NCBI GenBank assembly: GCA_029262275.1
Contig: JAJCZS010000045.1
Location: forward strand, 1-56,308
DNA length: 56,308 nucleotides
Reading direction: 5' to 3'
From: Deltaproteobacteria bacterium
GTDB taxonomy: Bacteria; Desulfobacterota_D; UBA1144; Nemesobacterales; UBA2774
This document shows, piece after piece, positions 7,710 through 16,881 of the stretch; positions within the stretch are counted from its first letter, which is position 1, and every line of letters starts with the position of its first letter. Made by a program: the position numbers and the translations under genes. Under the pieces are notes generated by a model. That model did not search any database. It had not been told where the DNA came from and saw only the letters and a program-made list of their open reading frames with translations.

Positions 7710-9112
7710 TTTTGCTTGGTGCGGGATTTCAAGAAGATAACCAAATCACCCAACTCCTCATTTGTCAGAGTTCCACCGAATCCCGGCATATTTAGCCCAC
7801 CGTTCATGATACGCCATGTGAGCTCATCTGAGGAAAGTCTATCTCCTATGTAGGTCAGATTTGGTCCTCTTAAGCCACCATGGCCCGAGATAGTATGGCA
7901 ATATAGACATCCTTTATTATTGAAGTGCTCACCCCCTCTATAGATTGGGCCGCTATCAGCACCTATTATCTCCACAGTCAGTGGCTTCGCATGAAAATGC
8001 GGTGACCATGGTGAGCTGATACCAATAGCCCAGAGACCTGAGATTGATGCTATTGTAAGAGCTACTATTGCGACAGCCCAAGGACGACGCAGAGGACTTC
8101 TCTCTCCCTTGTTTGAAATAAACGGGAGGAAGAATAAAAGCGCTCCTACTAAGAGTGGGCCAAATACCATCAAGTATGTTTCCATCTGAGGCGGCATCAG
8201 CGCTAGAAAAGCAAAGTAGAAGACAAAATACCAATCCGGCACAGGAAGTGCGTCAATATTAGACGGGTTAGGGGGCGGACCAAGAGCTGGTGGTCCTATT
8301 ATTATAGCAATAAGAAGTATTGTAGTGATTACAACAAATCCAAAAACCATATCCCTCCAGGCAGCATCCGGCCAGAAAGGAATTCCCTTTTTCTTAACTA
8401 AGTCCTCATATTCTTTTCTATAGGTTTTTGGATCCACTGGTTTTCCAGCTTTTGGAAACTCAGATATCCCGTTTTTAATTACCAGATATAAATGCAGACC
8501 AATGAATAAAAATAGTAATGCAGGCACTATGAATACATGATAGGCGAACATGCGGCTTAGTGTGGCGGCTCCTATTGTTTCACCACCAATTAAGAATTGT
8601 GCTACCCAAGTTCCTATAAATGGAATTCGACCCGCCTGCTCGGAGGCCACAATGGTTGACCATACTGCGGTCTGGTCCCATCTGATTACCTGGCCTGAGA
8701 AAGCCATTATTACGGTAAGTGCCCAAAGCACAACTCCTGAAATCCAGTGCATCTCTCTTGGGAACTTATAGGAGGCGGTTAGGTAGACGCGTACCATGTG
8801 AACGCCAATGAGGAGTATCATGGCTGAGGCGCCCCAATTGTGCATACCTCTTACGATTCTTCCAAATGTAGTTTGGTCTGTTATAAATTGAAGACTCTGA
8901 TAGGCCTCGCCTGCTGAGGGAACGTACATAAATGCGAGAGTTACTCCTGTTGCAACTTGGAGCATGAATGCAAATAGCGTTGCGCTTCCAAAAACATAGA
9001 ACCAGGAAGCGGAGTTTGGCGGCACCGGGTGCTTAATTACAGGACCGAGCGCACTACCAAGCCCAGTACGGTCATCGAACCATAGCCATGCACGTTTTAA
9101 TGATTCCATCAA
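7676..9112 (-). CDS. cytochrome b with fused C-terminal cytochrome c domain
   Basis: Quinol-oxidising subunit of a Rieske/cytochrome b complex. Residues ~1-220 are the four-helix heme-binding part, with His pairs spaced 13 apart (HNWGASAMILLIGVH) and 14 apart (HVFIVPALLFLFIGLH); the second spacing is of b6f type. The quinol-site motif is PDWYF near residue 290, followed by the subunit IV-like helices. After the last membrane helix, residues ~390-478 form a periplasmic c-type cytochrome with CLYCH and a candidate Met ligand in NMPGFGG. This domain would replace cytochrome c1. It is the last gene of the respiratory operon, 45 bp after the Rieske gene. Confidence 0.93.
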   Translation of the reverse strand: MMESLKRAWLWFDDRTGLGSALGPVIKHPVPPNSASWFYVFGSATLFAFMLQVATGVTLAFMYVPSAGEAYQSLQFITDQTTFGRIVRGMHNWGASAMILLIGVHMVRVYLTASYKFPREMHWISGVVLWALTVIMAFSGQVIRWDQTAVWSTIVASEQAGRIPFIGTWVAQFLIGGETIGAATLSRMFAYHVFIVPALLFLFIGLHLYLVIKNGISEFPKAGKPVDPKTYRKEYEDLVKKKGIPFWPDAAWRDMVFGFVVITTILLIAIIIGPPALGPPPNPSNIDALPVPDWYFVFYFAFLALMPPQMETYLMVFGPLLVGALLFFLPFISNKGERSPLRRPWAVAIVALTIASISGLWAIGISSPWSPHFHAKPLTVEIIGADSGPIYRGGEHFNNKGCLYCHTISGHGGLRGPNLTYIGDRLSSDELTWRIMNGGLNMPGFGGTLTNEELGDLVIFLKSRTKQNQEADLSSGED

Positions 9113-9157
9113 GCAAACTCCCTATTGTCTTTTATCGACATTCTCTTCATCTCTTAG

Positions 9158-9667
9158 TTAAACCGTTGTAATTGGTATTGGGCTCGTAAGTATCTCTACC
9201 TGCCCGTTATTAACTCTTACAGGGTAATTATATAATCCTCTTGGCGGCGGTCCTGCTGCAACGGAGCCGTCCTCATAATAAACACCACCGTGACAAGGGC
9301 ACATAAATAGCCTTGCCCCAGCTACCCATCTTACTGGGCAACCTAGGTGAGCACAGTTAACGGAGAAACAAATAAATTCTTCATTCCCTTCTCTTCTTAG
9401 CCAAGCAGCAGTCTCTGCAGTAACTCCAGCCCAAGGCAAGGGCGAGGAGTCTATGAAAGACACGATAACCGTATCACCAACTGTAAAACTCTTAACCTCT
9501 CCCACGGGTCTCCATATCGGTTTAGGCTTCTTTACTATAGGAGCTAGGACTGAACCTACAATAGGTATTCCAACCATAAGAGCAGCCAATCCGCCCAAGG
9601 TATAGCTTATATGGGTGAAAAATTGTCTTCTACTGCAATCTTCACTCGTTTTGGTCTTTTCGTTCAT
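9158..9667 (-). CDS. Rieske [2Fe-2S] protein of the cytochrome b complex
   Basis: Carries the iron-sulfur cluster that takes the first electron from quinol. Both cluster-binding loops are intact: CAHLGC and CPCHGG, each giving one Cys and one His ligand. The N-terminus has SRRQFF before one membrane helix (residues ~20-45), matching a twin-arginine (Tat) signal-anchor as in other Rieske proteins. At 169 residues it has the usual bacterial length. It overlaps the end of the COX4 gene by 26 bp; GGAG about 9 nt upstream supports the ATG. Confidence 0.93.
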   Translation of the reverse strand: MNEKTKTSEDCSRRQFFTHISYTLGGLAALMVGIPIVGSVLAPIVKKPKPIWRPVGEVKSFTVGDTVIVSFIDSSPLPWAGVTAETAAWLRREGNEEFICFSVNCAHLGCPVRWVAGARLFMCPCHGGVYYEDGSVAAGPPPRGLYNYPVRVNNGQVEILTSPIPITTV

Positions 9668-9977
9668 CTCTTAAGTCTCCTATCCATCCTGCCAACGCTA
9701 AGGAAAACAAAATTAGTCCTATTAGAACTAGGATAACAATTGTGCTAACCACTTCGTTAAACCCAACAGCCAATCCCCAAAGCATAAAGGTTATACCTAG
9801 GGCCATAATAGCCGGCCAGTAAGCAGCTTTTGGCAAGTGTTCAGGAAGCGGTTTATGCCATCCTGGTGGAATATTTTCACTACTTGCGCTTATGGCTGGT
9901 TGATTACCTGTTGACGGTTGATTAACCGCTGACTGGTTTCCAGTGCCTGGAGCGTTGAATTCACTTCCGTTACTCAA
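9642..9977 (-). CDS. cytochrome c oxidase subunit IV (small two-helix subunit)
   Basis: Small inner-membrane subunit of the oxidase. The first ~45 residues are Asn/Gln/Ser/Pro-rich and low in complexity, followed by a WHKPLPEHLP stretch and two membrane helices at about residues 50-70 and 72-95. Assignment relies on position and topology more than sequence. It starts with TTG at 9977: an AAGGAG site 9 nt upstream fits only this start, and that site is formed by the last codons of ctaG, which it overlaps by 8 bp. Its own end overlaps the Rieske start, so the three genes are translationally linked. Confidence 0.7.
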   Translation of the reverse strand: MSNGSEFNAPGTGNQSAVNQPSTGNQPAISASSENIPPGWHKPLPEHLPKAAYWPAIMALGITFMLWGLAVGFNEVVSTIVILVLIGLILFSLALAGWIGDLRDERKDQNE

Positions 9978-10800
9978 AGTTCTTTATCTCCTTGTAATGA
10001 GTAGTTGATATTTCATAGTTTTCTTCTGTACTGTACCACCTTGCGAGTGTAACCATGCTTGCTGTCAGATAAATAAGACACCCGGGTACCCACATTGTAA
10101 GACCGCCAATTTGCTGGTCCACTCCTGGTGTCAGACATAGCTCGCCTCTAAGTAAGGGCAATATTCCCATTGTATCAACTGGGGTCATATAGGCTGCATA
10201 AAGACCAGCGCCCGCAAAGGTGATTAGCATTCCTAAAATAGTGCATCCCAAACATGCGGAGGATAAGTAGAGCGTGGATGTAAGTGGCGAGAGTCTTCTG
10301 GACTCAACTGGGGCAAATACAGGCCACCAGAATATCATACCAATTAGAACAAAGCTTATTTGCTGGGCTATGTAGAGGTTATCATTAGCAAGCACCATAT
10401 CGTGCAGTGAAGGTAAGTGCCATACCCACATTGCGCCTACTCCTAAGAACCATGCAATTAGAGGGTGTCCAAGCACTTTCATTATAGAACCAAAAGGTTC
10501 CACACTAAGAGCTTTTTTCGCGAGTTTCTCTGGAATTGCCAGAAGAAGCAAAAGAGGCACTATTAGTAATAATAGAATGTGCTGAATCATATGAGCACTA
10601 AATAGATAGGTTCTGCCCAGGTAATCAAGAGGAGATACAAGAGCAAATACATAAAGAGCAATTCCTGATACGAACAGTGCCGATAACTTAGTAAACTTAA
10701 ATCCTGTAGCAATACCGTAGCCTATTAATAGAAATAGGGCAGATATAAGCACCCAAGGCTCCATATTCCATGTCGAACTAAGTACTTGCCATATGTTCAT
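9970..10800 (-). CDS. ctaG: CtaG (caa3-type) cytochrome oxidase assembly factor
   Basis: Multi-helix inner-membrane protein of the caa3 CtaG family, needed for assembly of caa3 oxidases and probably for copper delivery. It is unrelated to the Cox11-type CtaG. Family marks are a conserved HMIQHILLLLIVPLLLLLA segment, a PLIAWFLGVGAMWVWHLP segment with conserved His, and FWWPVFAP. About seven hydrophobic helices can be counted in 276 residues. AGAGGA stands upstream of the ATG. It sits inside the oxidase operon between COX3 and COX4. Confidence 0.88.
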   Translation of the reverse strand: MNIWQVLSSTWNMEPWVLISALFLLIGYGIATGFKFTKLSALFVSGIALYVFALVSPLDYLGRTYLFSAHMIQHILLLLIVPLLLLLAIPEKLAKKALSVEPFGSIMKVLGHPLIAWFLGVGAMWVWHLPSLHDMVLANDNLYIAQQISFVLIGMIFWWPVFAPVESRRLSPLTSTLYLSSACLGCTILGMLITFAGAGLYAAYMTPVDTMGILPLLRGELCLTPGVDQQIGGLTMWVPGCLIYLTASMVTLARWYSTEENYEISTTHYKEIKNFE

Positions 10801-10829
10801 AATTTTTCCTCTTTAACCTCTACTAATGA

Positions 10830-11381
10830 TTATAAAAATGCCCATAGATAAATAACGGAATAAACCACTATCCAGACCCCGTCCACAAAATGCCAGTATA
10901 TGGAGACGCATTCCACGCCGTCTGATTTAGGCCCTTTGAAATCGCCAAACATCGCTAGACCCAAGAGGATTGTTAACATCAACAATCCCACGCACACGTG
11001 GAACCCATGGAATCCAGTTAATGTGAAAAAAGTAGTACCAAAAACGTTTCTGCTTATTGTTATATTCTGATCTATTAAACCCAGCCATTCACTAGCTTGA
11101 CCGTAAATAAATAAAGCGCCTAGTAAAATCGTTACCACTAACCATATCTTAAGCATGAAGTGGTTTTTCGATGCCATACTTCTACCTGCAAGCCATACTG
11201 AAAAACTGCTTGCTAATAAGAACAGGCTAAAAATCCCCGTTCTAAGAGGGTCTAGGCTATTTGCTGCTGTAGGCCCGTCAGTAATCGTTCCATGAAAGTT
11301 AACATAGGCAAGAATCAGCATAAGAAAAAATATTGATTCTGATGCTACAAAAAAACCTATGAGCATTTTATTGTTGGCCAT
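10830..11381 (-). CDS. ctaE: cytochrome c oxidase subunit III
   Basis: Subunit III of the haem-copper oxidase, helping proton uptake and stability. It shows the short five-helix form (183 residues): N-terminal FFVASESIFFLMLILAYVNFH, a mid-protein FFTLTGFHGFHVCVGL and a final YWHFVDGVWIVVYSVIYLWAF, all diagnostic. AGGAG precedes the ATG by a good distance. It lies between COX1 and ctaG in the operon. Confidence 0.95.
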   Translation of the reverse strand: MANNKMLIGFFVASESIFFLMLILAYVNFHGTITDGPTAANSLDPLRTGIFSLFLLASSFSVWLAGRSMASKNHFMLKIWLVVTILLGALFIYGQASEWLGLIDQNITISRNVFGTTFFTLTGFHGFHVCVGLLMLTILLGLAMFGDFKGPKSDGVECVSIYWHFVDGVWIVVYSVIYLWAFL

Positions 11382-11407
11382 TCATAATTCTCCTAAAAAT
11401 TTCTCAC

Positions 11408-13078
11408 TTAAAGAACTATCTTTGCATTAGGCTCATCCGGATTATCCGGGTGCTCCAAATCCCATAGTGGACGTCTTCCCCTTACAGGCGGAACTAAATC
11501 GAAATTATGCACCGCTGGAGGTGAGCTTGTGGCCCATTCCAATGTCCAAGCGTTCCATGGATTATCCGGTGCTTTTTCTCCGTGTTTTAAACTGCGTCTT
11601 ATATTCCAAATAAAAATAAGAACAGATATAGCTAGAACAAAAGCCCCTATTGTTGAAAGCAGGTTCATTGAACCCCAGTAAGGGAAATCGTGATATGTAT
11701 ATGTTCGTCTGGGCATTCCCATGAGCCCAAGAAAATGCTGAATGAAGAAAGTCATATTAAATCCTATTACAGTCAACCAGAAGTGCCATTTCCCTAGCCT
11801 CTCAGACATCATTCGACCTGTAAATTTAGGGAACCAGTAGTAGACCCCTGCAAATATTGCAAACAAAGAGCCCCCAAAGAGCACATAGTGGAAATGAGCC
11901 ACAATAAAATAAGTGTCTGTTGCTACCCAGTCTATTGGGACTGATGCTATAGCAACACCTGTCAATCCACCTAAAACAAATTCTATAATAAATGCTGTGG
12001 CAAACAGCATCGGAGTTGCAAACCAGATTTTACCGCCCCACATCGTAGCAACCCAGTTTAAGACCTTAATGCCTGTGGGTATAGCAATGAGCATACTCGC
12101 CAGTGAAAAATATAGGTTGGCTACGTTTCCTAATCCTACAGCAAACATATGGTGTGCCCATACTCCCATGCTTAAAAGTCCAATTGCCACAGTTGAACCG
12201 GCTACAAATTCGTAACCATAAATTGGCTTTCTTGAAAACACTGGAATAACTTCTGAGATAATTCCAAATGCCGGAAGGACCAGTATGTAGACTTCAGGGT
12301 GGCCAAAGCCCCAGAAAAAATGCTGCCATAGTATTGCTGAGCCACCGTGTGCTGGTGTGAAAAATGTGGCGTCTAGAAGACGGTCAAGAAGCATCATAGC
12401 AAAAGCGGAGGCAATGATAGGAATTACGAAAATTAGCAAGAATGAGGTTACGAGTATCATCCAGACAAAAAGCGGAAGCCTCCTCATAGTCATGCCTTTA
12501 GTTCTCATAGTTAATATCGTTACAATGTTATTAAGCCCGGAGGCAACTGAGCTAATTCCAGTTGCAAGTAGCCCGAGAGCCCAATACGTAGGACCTTTAT
12601 TTAATGAAAAAGGTTTTTCACTTAATGGAGCATATGCAAACCAACCAACTTCAGAAGGTCCACTTTGAGTTAGAAAGCTATAGTAGAGTAAAATTCCTCC
12701 GAATACGACTAGCCAGAAGCTTAGAGCGTTGAGCCTTGGAAAAGCCATGTCTCTAGCTCCGATCATAAGGGGCACAAGATAAACCCCAAGGCCGATTAAA
12801 AACGGCATTACAACAAAAAATATCATCGTAGTCCCGTGCATAGTGAACATTTGGTTATATACTTCAGGCGAAACAAAGTCGAACTCGGGCTTGGCGAGCT
12901 GCATACGGATTACTAATGCTTCAAGTCCTCCAATAACAAAAAACACCATAGTGGAGATTAGATACATAATTCCTATTTGTTTATGGTCAACTGATGCAAC
13001 CCAGCTTAACATTCCCTGATTTTCTCCAAGGGCGGGAAGTGGTTTCGTATTCTCTGGGACTAGTGGAATTTTGCTCAT
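11408..13078 (-). CDS. ctaD: cytochrome c oxidase subunit I (A1-type)
   Basis: Catalytic subunit that reduces oxygen at the haem a3-CuB site. Twelve or more helices fit in 556 residues. Visible marks are GHPEVY (the A1-type glutamate of the D channel and the cross-linked His-Tyr), WAHHMF (CuB histidines), IPTGIKV (K-channel Lys), ARDMAFPRLNALSFW (D-channel entrance Asp) and HFHYVLFGG (haem ligands). The first Met overlaps the COX2 stop by 4 bp (ATGA type), so the two are translationally coupled. An A1 enzyme indicates a low-affinity, strongly proton-pumping oxidase. Confidence 0.97.
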   Translation of the reverse strand: MSKIPLVPENTKPLPALGENQGMLSWVASVDHKQIGIMYLISTMVFFVIGGLEALVIRMQLAKPEFDFVSPEVYNQMFTMHGTTMIFFVVMPFLIGLGVYLVPLMIGARDMAFPRLNALSFWLVVFGGILLYYSFLTQSGPSEVGWFAYAPLSEKPFSLNKGPTYWALGLLATGISSVASGLNNIVTILTMRTKGMTMRRLPLFVWMILVTSFLLIFVIPIIASAFAMMLLDRLLDATFFTPAHGGSAILWQHFFWGFGHPEVYILVLPAFGIISEVIPVFSRKPIYGYEFVAGSTVAIGLLSMGVWAHHMFAVGLGNVANLYFSLASMLIAIPTGIKVLNWVATMWGGKIWFATPMLFATAFIIEFVLGGLTGVAIASVPIDWVATDTYFIVAHFHYVLFGGSLFAIFAGVYYWFPKFTGRMMSERLGKWHFWLTVIGFNMTFFIQHFLGLMGMPRRTYTYHDFPYWGSMNLLSTIGAFVLAISVLIFIWNIRRSLKHGEKAPDNPWNAWTLEWATSSPPAVHNFDLVPPVRGRRPLWDLEHPDNPDEPNAKIVL

Positions 13079-14013
13079 TTTAGAGCCTCCAAATATGCTA
13101 CAATGGCTTTTACTTCTGAATCGCTGAGTTTCATGTTAGGCATAAGCGAGCCTTGTTTGTATTTTTGTGGGTCAATTAACCATTTAGCTAGGTTTTCAGG
13201 GCTATTGGTAAGTACTCCAGCTCCGATTGTTTGTCTGTTGTTAAGGTGGGTTAGATTGGGTCCAATGCGTGCAGCAGCAGGAGTGCCAAAAATAGTATGA
13301 CAGTTCATGCATGCCTTTGTTTGAAATAACTCAGCCCCTTCAGCTGCAATACCAGATCTAGGAGTTTTTGGCACCACGAGTTCTTCTTCTTGCCATTTGT
13401 CGAAATCCTCTTGAGTTTGAGCTACAACTCTAATTCGCATATTAGCATGCTGTGTACCGCAAAACTCAGCGCAAGCGCCTAGATAAACACCAGGCTCAGC
13501 AGCAGCAAACCACAAATGATTTGTGTGCCCGGGGACGGCGTCTATTTTAGGTCCAAGCTCTGGAAGCCAAAAGTCGTGTATTACATCTATCGATTCTACT
13601 CGGAGCAGCAGCTTTTTGCCGGCCGGTATATGCATCTCGTTAGCAGTAATAACACCGGAATCAGGGTAGTAGAACTCCCACCACCATTGATGTCCAATAA
13701 CAACTATGTCAGGCTCTCTATCTCCTATTGGAGGATCAATAACCTTCATAGTGCTACATGTAAGCTGAAAAAGTACTGCTACTATTGCTATCGGGATTAC
13801 GGTCCAGACTATTTCTAGTCTTGTATCTCCAAAATTTTGGTAGGGTTCGGTCTTATCGCCAGGAGTTTTTCTATAACGGATGATTATATAGGTAACAGCT
13901 ACTACTATAATTGCTAATATTACTATAGATATAGCAAGTATATAGTAAGTTAAATCTGTCATTGCCTCCATATCTGGAGAACTTGGATTAAAAAGGCCAC
14001 CTAGATTTTCCAT
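13075..14013 (-). CDS. ctaC: cytochrome c oxidase subunit II with fused cytochrome c (caa3-type)
   Basis: Electron-entry subunit. Two N-terminal membrane hairpin helices (residues ~20-45 and ~70-88) lead to the periplasmic cupredoxin domain with complete CuA ligands in GACAEFCGTQHANM and an aromatic WWWEF electron-entry patch. Residues ~225-312 are a c-type cytochrome with CMNCH and a Met ligand in MPNMKLS, making this a caa3-type subunit. No classic cleavable signal is visible at the N-terminus. It is the first gene of the seven-gene operon, about 60 nt after a near-consensus promoter. Confidence 0.96.
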   Translation of the reverse strand: MENLGGLFNPSSPDMEAMTDLTYYILAISIVILAIIVVAVTYIIIRYRKTPGDKTEPYQNFGDTRLEIVWTVIPIAIVAVLFQLTCSTMKVIDPPIGDREPDIVVIGHQWWWEFYYPDSGVITANEMHIPAGKKLLLRVESIDVIHDFWLPELGPKIDAVPGHTNHLWFAAAEPGVYLGACAEFCGTQHANMRIRVVAQTQEDFDKWQEEELVVPKTPRSGIAAEGAELFQTKACMNCHTIFGTPAAARIGPNLTHLNNRQTIGAGVLTNSPENLAKWLIDPQKYKQGSLMPNMKLSDSEVKAIVAYLEALK

Positions 14014-14082
14014 AGTAGAGTTTTTGTTCTAAATGTCTTTGTCACATGCCTTTATCAAAAGAAACTACCCATCCATGATTGG

Positions 14083-14112
14083 AGTATAAAGACTTTGAAC
14101 AGTTATTGTCAA
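14083..14112 (-). promoter_or_regulatory. sigma70 promoter of the respiratory operon
   Basis: On the minus strand a perfect TTGACA (14107-14112) is followed after 18 nt by TATACT (14083-14088, five of six). The predicted start near 14076 gives a leader of about 60 nt to the COX2 ATG at 14013. It is the best promoter match in the window and the only strong one seen for the seven genes down to 7676. Confidence 0.6.
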
Positions 14113-14263
14113 TAGCATGCTAAAATAAATAGCTAATTCTCTTAAATTGTTGGATAAATAGAATTAAAATTGTGGTATTATGTTGCATATTAAGTTAAGC
14201 TCAGCATAATAAAACTTGTTTCTCATCAGTAAAATCAGGAAAGCAATCTAAAATATATTTTAA

Positions 14264-16264
14264 ATGAATAAAATTTTCCTAATATTTCTATTCACTTTTC
14301 TCTCATTTCTCTTCTCTATTTGTTTCTCTTTCATGACTTTTTCTCAAGAAACAGAGAATGAACAACCCCAAGTGGAAGATAGTACTTCTTTAGAGCAACA
14401 ACAGGATGATGCCCCCCCACAACTGGATGAGATTCTTGATAACAAAGAGACTCAAAAAGAGAATCCATCTTCGAGTACTGAATCAACTGATAGTTCGCAG
14501 TCGGATGCTGCTGACGAAACAGGTACGACTGACGAGACGATTGTGCGTATCTCTAAGGTAAAGATAAAAGGTGCCAAGGTAGTAACCAAAACCCAGATTG
14601 AGCAAGTAATTGGTACAGAATTCCCATCAATTAGATTCTGGGTAAAAAAGCCTCCATTTGATGAAGAGGTTTTAAAGGACGATATGGTTAGAATTCAAAG
14701 ATTATATGCCAACAATGGTTACTATGACACCAAGGCAACTTATGAAACTAAATATAATAAGGATGAGACCAGAGTAGAGATTACTATAAACATTGAAGAG
14801 GGAGAGCCTGTAATACTTACCGATATAGATCTTAGGTTTGAAGGCGATCTGAGTGATGATATTAAAGAGCAGATACGAAAAGCAATACCACTTGAAGTTG
14901 ATAAAACATTCTCCCCAAACGGTTATCAACAAACTAAAGGCGTAATATCTGAGATTCTAGCTAACAATGGGTTCCCAAAATCAGAGATTGAAGGTGAGGC
15001 TCTTGTAAATAGAAGAGAGAAGTGGGCTAGGGCCAAATTTGTTGTGAAGCCGGGGTTGATATATAAATTCGGAGTAATGAAAGTTGAGGGTACTGTAGAT
15101 GTAGCCAACTACATAATCGAAAGAGAGGCGGAGTTCAAAGAAGGTGAGACTTTCTCTCTAAGCAAAATTAATGAAACTCAGGCAAACGTCTTTCAGCTGG
15201 GCTTGTTCCGATCAGTAGTAATAGATCCTGTATATGACGATGACAAACAGATAGCCGATGTTGCTATAGTGGTTAAAGAACGTAAACAAGGCTCGATTAA
15301 AGTAGGTGGTGGATTCGGAACGGAGGATAAGCTCAGAGGGCAGCTGATTTGGACCCAGAGAAACTTTTTTGGCGGTGGGAGACGTCTTGAGGTGTCCGGA
15401 AAAGCATCCTTTATTACTCAAAGAATTGAAACTACGGTTATACAGCCTTTTATACTTGGAAAAAACTCTGAACTATCCGGTACGCTGAATTTCCAAAGAG
15501 ATGATGTGCCTTCTTTTAAGGGTAGAAGCTTTCTTACAACTGCTGCTTTAACAAAGGACTTCTGGAAGTATTATTCTGTTTTCGGCTCTTTAAACCTGCA
15601 GTTCTCTAATGTTGAAGACAGTGCCACTAGAACTCCTGAGGAGAGGAGTCGGGAAAATTTCTTTCTTACATATATTAATCTTGGTTTTGAGAGGGATACT
15701 ACAGATAACGTTTTGAACCCCACACGTGGAACGGTAATCTCAACTGGTTTAGAATCTTCATTTAGGGCCTTGGGATCTGATGTTAATTATTTAAAAGGAA
15801 CAGTAGAGCTCAGAGGATATAAGAAATACCGGAGCATTGTCTTTGCAAAAAAATTCACAATTGGTGTAATTCAGCCATTTGGAGAGACCCAGACATTAGA
15901 TGTTCCAATCTTTAAAAGATTCTTTGCTGGTGGTAGCACTAGTATGAGAGGTTTCCCTTTCCAGAAACTTGGACCTTTGGATGATAACAATGACCCCTTG
16001 GGTGGTAACTCACTATTGGTAGGTAGCTTCGAAGTTAGATATCCGATATATGGAGACTTCGGCGGAGTTGCTTTCTTTGATTATGGTAATGTCTATACCG
16101 AGGAGTGGAGTTTCCCTCTAGAGAGATTAAAATATGCTCCTGGTTTGGGGCTTAGGTATGACACCATTATTGGTCCTGTGAGGTTTGATGTGGGCTATGC
16201 GCTCAATCCAGAGCCCGGTATTAGAAGAATACAGTTTTTTATAAGTATTGGTCAGGCTTTCTAG
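14264..16264 (+). CDS. Omp85-family outer membrane protein (TamA/BamA-like)
   Basis: Outer-membrane beta-barrel that inserts or translocates other envelope proteins. An export signal (residues ~1-27) is followed by a Glu/Gln/Asp/Ser-rich linker to about residue 95. Roughly three POTRA domains come next (~97-345; first begins VRISKVKIKGAKVV). The 16-strand barrel region follows, with GFGTEDKLRG, the conserved MRGFPF motif (lid-lock RGF) and a terminal Phe. Three POTRAs rather than five and 666 residues fit TamA better than BamA. No tamB-like gene is next to it. No strong ribosome site is visible before the ATG. Confidence 0.85.
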   Translation: MNKIFLIFLFTFLSFLFSICFSFMTFSQETENEQPQVEDSTSLEQQQDDAPPQLDEILDNKETQKENPSSSTESTDSSQSDAADETGTTDETIVRISKVKIKGAKVVTKTQIEQVIGTEFPSIRFWVKKPPFDEEVLKDDMVRIQRLYANNGYYDTKATYETKYNKDETRVEITINIEEGEPVILTDIDLRFEGDLSDDIKEQIRKAIPLEVDKTFSPNGYQQTKGVISEILANNGFPKSEIEGEALVNRREKWARAKFVVKPGLIYKFGVMKVEGTVDVANYIIEREAEFKEGETFSLSKINETQANVFQLGLFRSVVIDPVYDDDKQIADVAIVVKERKQGSIKVGGGFGTEDKLRGQLIWTQRNFFGGGRRLEVSGKASFITQRIETTVIQPFILGKNSELSGTLNFQRDDVPSFKGRSFLTTAALTKDFWKYYSVFGSLNLQFSNVEDSATRTPEERSRENFFLTYINLGFERDTTDNVLNPTRGTVISTGLESSFRALGSDVNYLKGTVELRGYKKYRSIVFAKKFTIGVIQPFGETQTLDVPIFKRFFAGGSTSMRGFPFQKLGPLDDNNDPLGGNSLLVGSFEVRYPIYGDFGGVAFFDYGNVYTEEWSFPLERLKYAPGLGLRYDTIIGPVRFDVGYALNPEPGIRRIQFFISIGQAF

Positions 16265-16292
16265 GTAGTTCTTGAAGATCTAACAAGGATAG

Positions 16293-16877
16293 TTACCGCT
16301 TAAAGACCAGAGCCACCCACTCTCTTTCTTGATATTCCTCATCTAACTTATAGCCAAGCTCGTTGAACTTGTCGATAGCCCTTATTTTTTGCTCGTCTTT
16401 GATACCAGAGAGAAGGATTGTTCCTGAGGGTTTTGCTTTTTCCTTAAGCTCGCCACTAATAGCAACTATTGAGTCTATTAGTATATTCGCTACTACTAAG
16501 TCGAACTCACCGGGTACATCTTCAACTGATCCCAGGACAATCTGTATTTTGGACGAGAACCCATTTGTCTTAGTGTTAGATTTTGCCTCAATAGTAATTA
16601 CATTATCTATATCTACTCCAACTATGTACTCGGCTCCTAGAGCGGCGGATGCTATGGAAAGTACCCCGCTCCCACAGCCTACATCAAGGACAGTCTTAAT
16701 TTGCTCGGTCTTAAATAATCTCTCAAGAGCCCCTATGCAGAGCTTAGTTGTAGGATGGTCTCCTTTCCCAAAAGCCCAGCCAGGGTTTATCTCTATTTCT
16801 GTCTCCTCTCCGTTTGGGAGATTCAACTTAATATTGGATGTTTCCGGATAGTATTCAAATACAGCTACTTTGCTCAT
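16293..16877 (-). CDS. PrmA-like methyltransferase lacking the N-terminal domain
   Basis: Class I SAM-dependent methyltransferase related to ribosomal protein L11 methyltransferase. The core motifs are complete: NPGWAFGKGDHPTTKLC (PrmA signature with FGTGxHxTT variant), the SAM-binding VLDVGCGSGVLSIAS, the acidic VGVDID and the catalytic-site VVANIL. At 194 residues it lacks about 95 N-terminal residues, which in PrmA form the L11-recognition domain, so the substrate may differ. No in-frame start extends it: the tatA stop lies 4 nt upstream (TAAaattATG), so translation is coupled to tatA. Confidence 0.78.
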   Translation of the reverse strand: MSKVAVFEYYPETSNIKLNLPNGEETEIEINPGWAFGKGDHPTTKLCIGALERLFKTEQIKTVLDVGCGSGVLSIASAALGAEYIVGVDIDNVITIEAKSNTKTNGFSSKIQIVLGSVEDVPGEFDLVVANILIDSIVAISGELKEKAKPSGTILLSGIKDEQKIRAIDKFNELGYKLDEEYQEREWVALVFKR

Positions 16878-16881
16878 AATT

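Noticed and set aside
16363-16851. 162-codon plus-strand frame antisense to the PrmA-like gene
   Set aside because: Long, but its codons mirror the methyltransferase motifs; its Ser/Pro/Ile-rich translation is typical of antisense reading and has no start signal.
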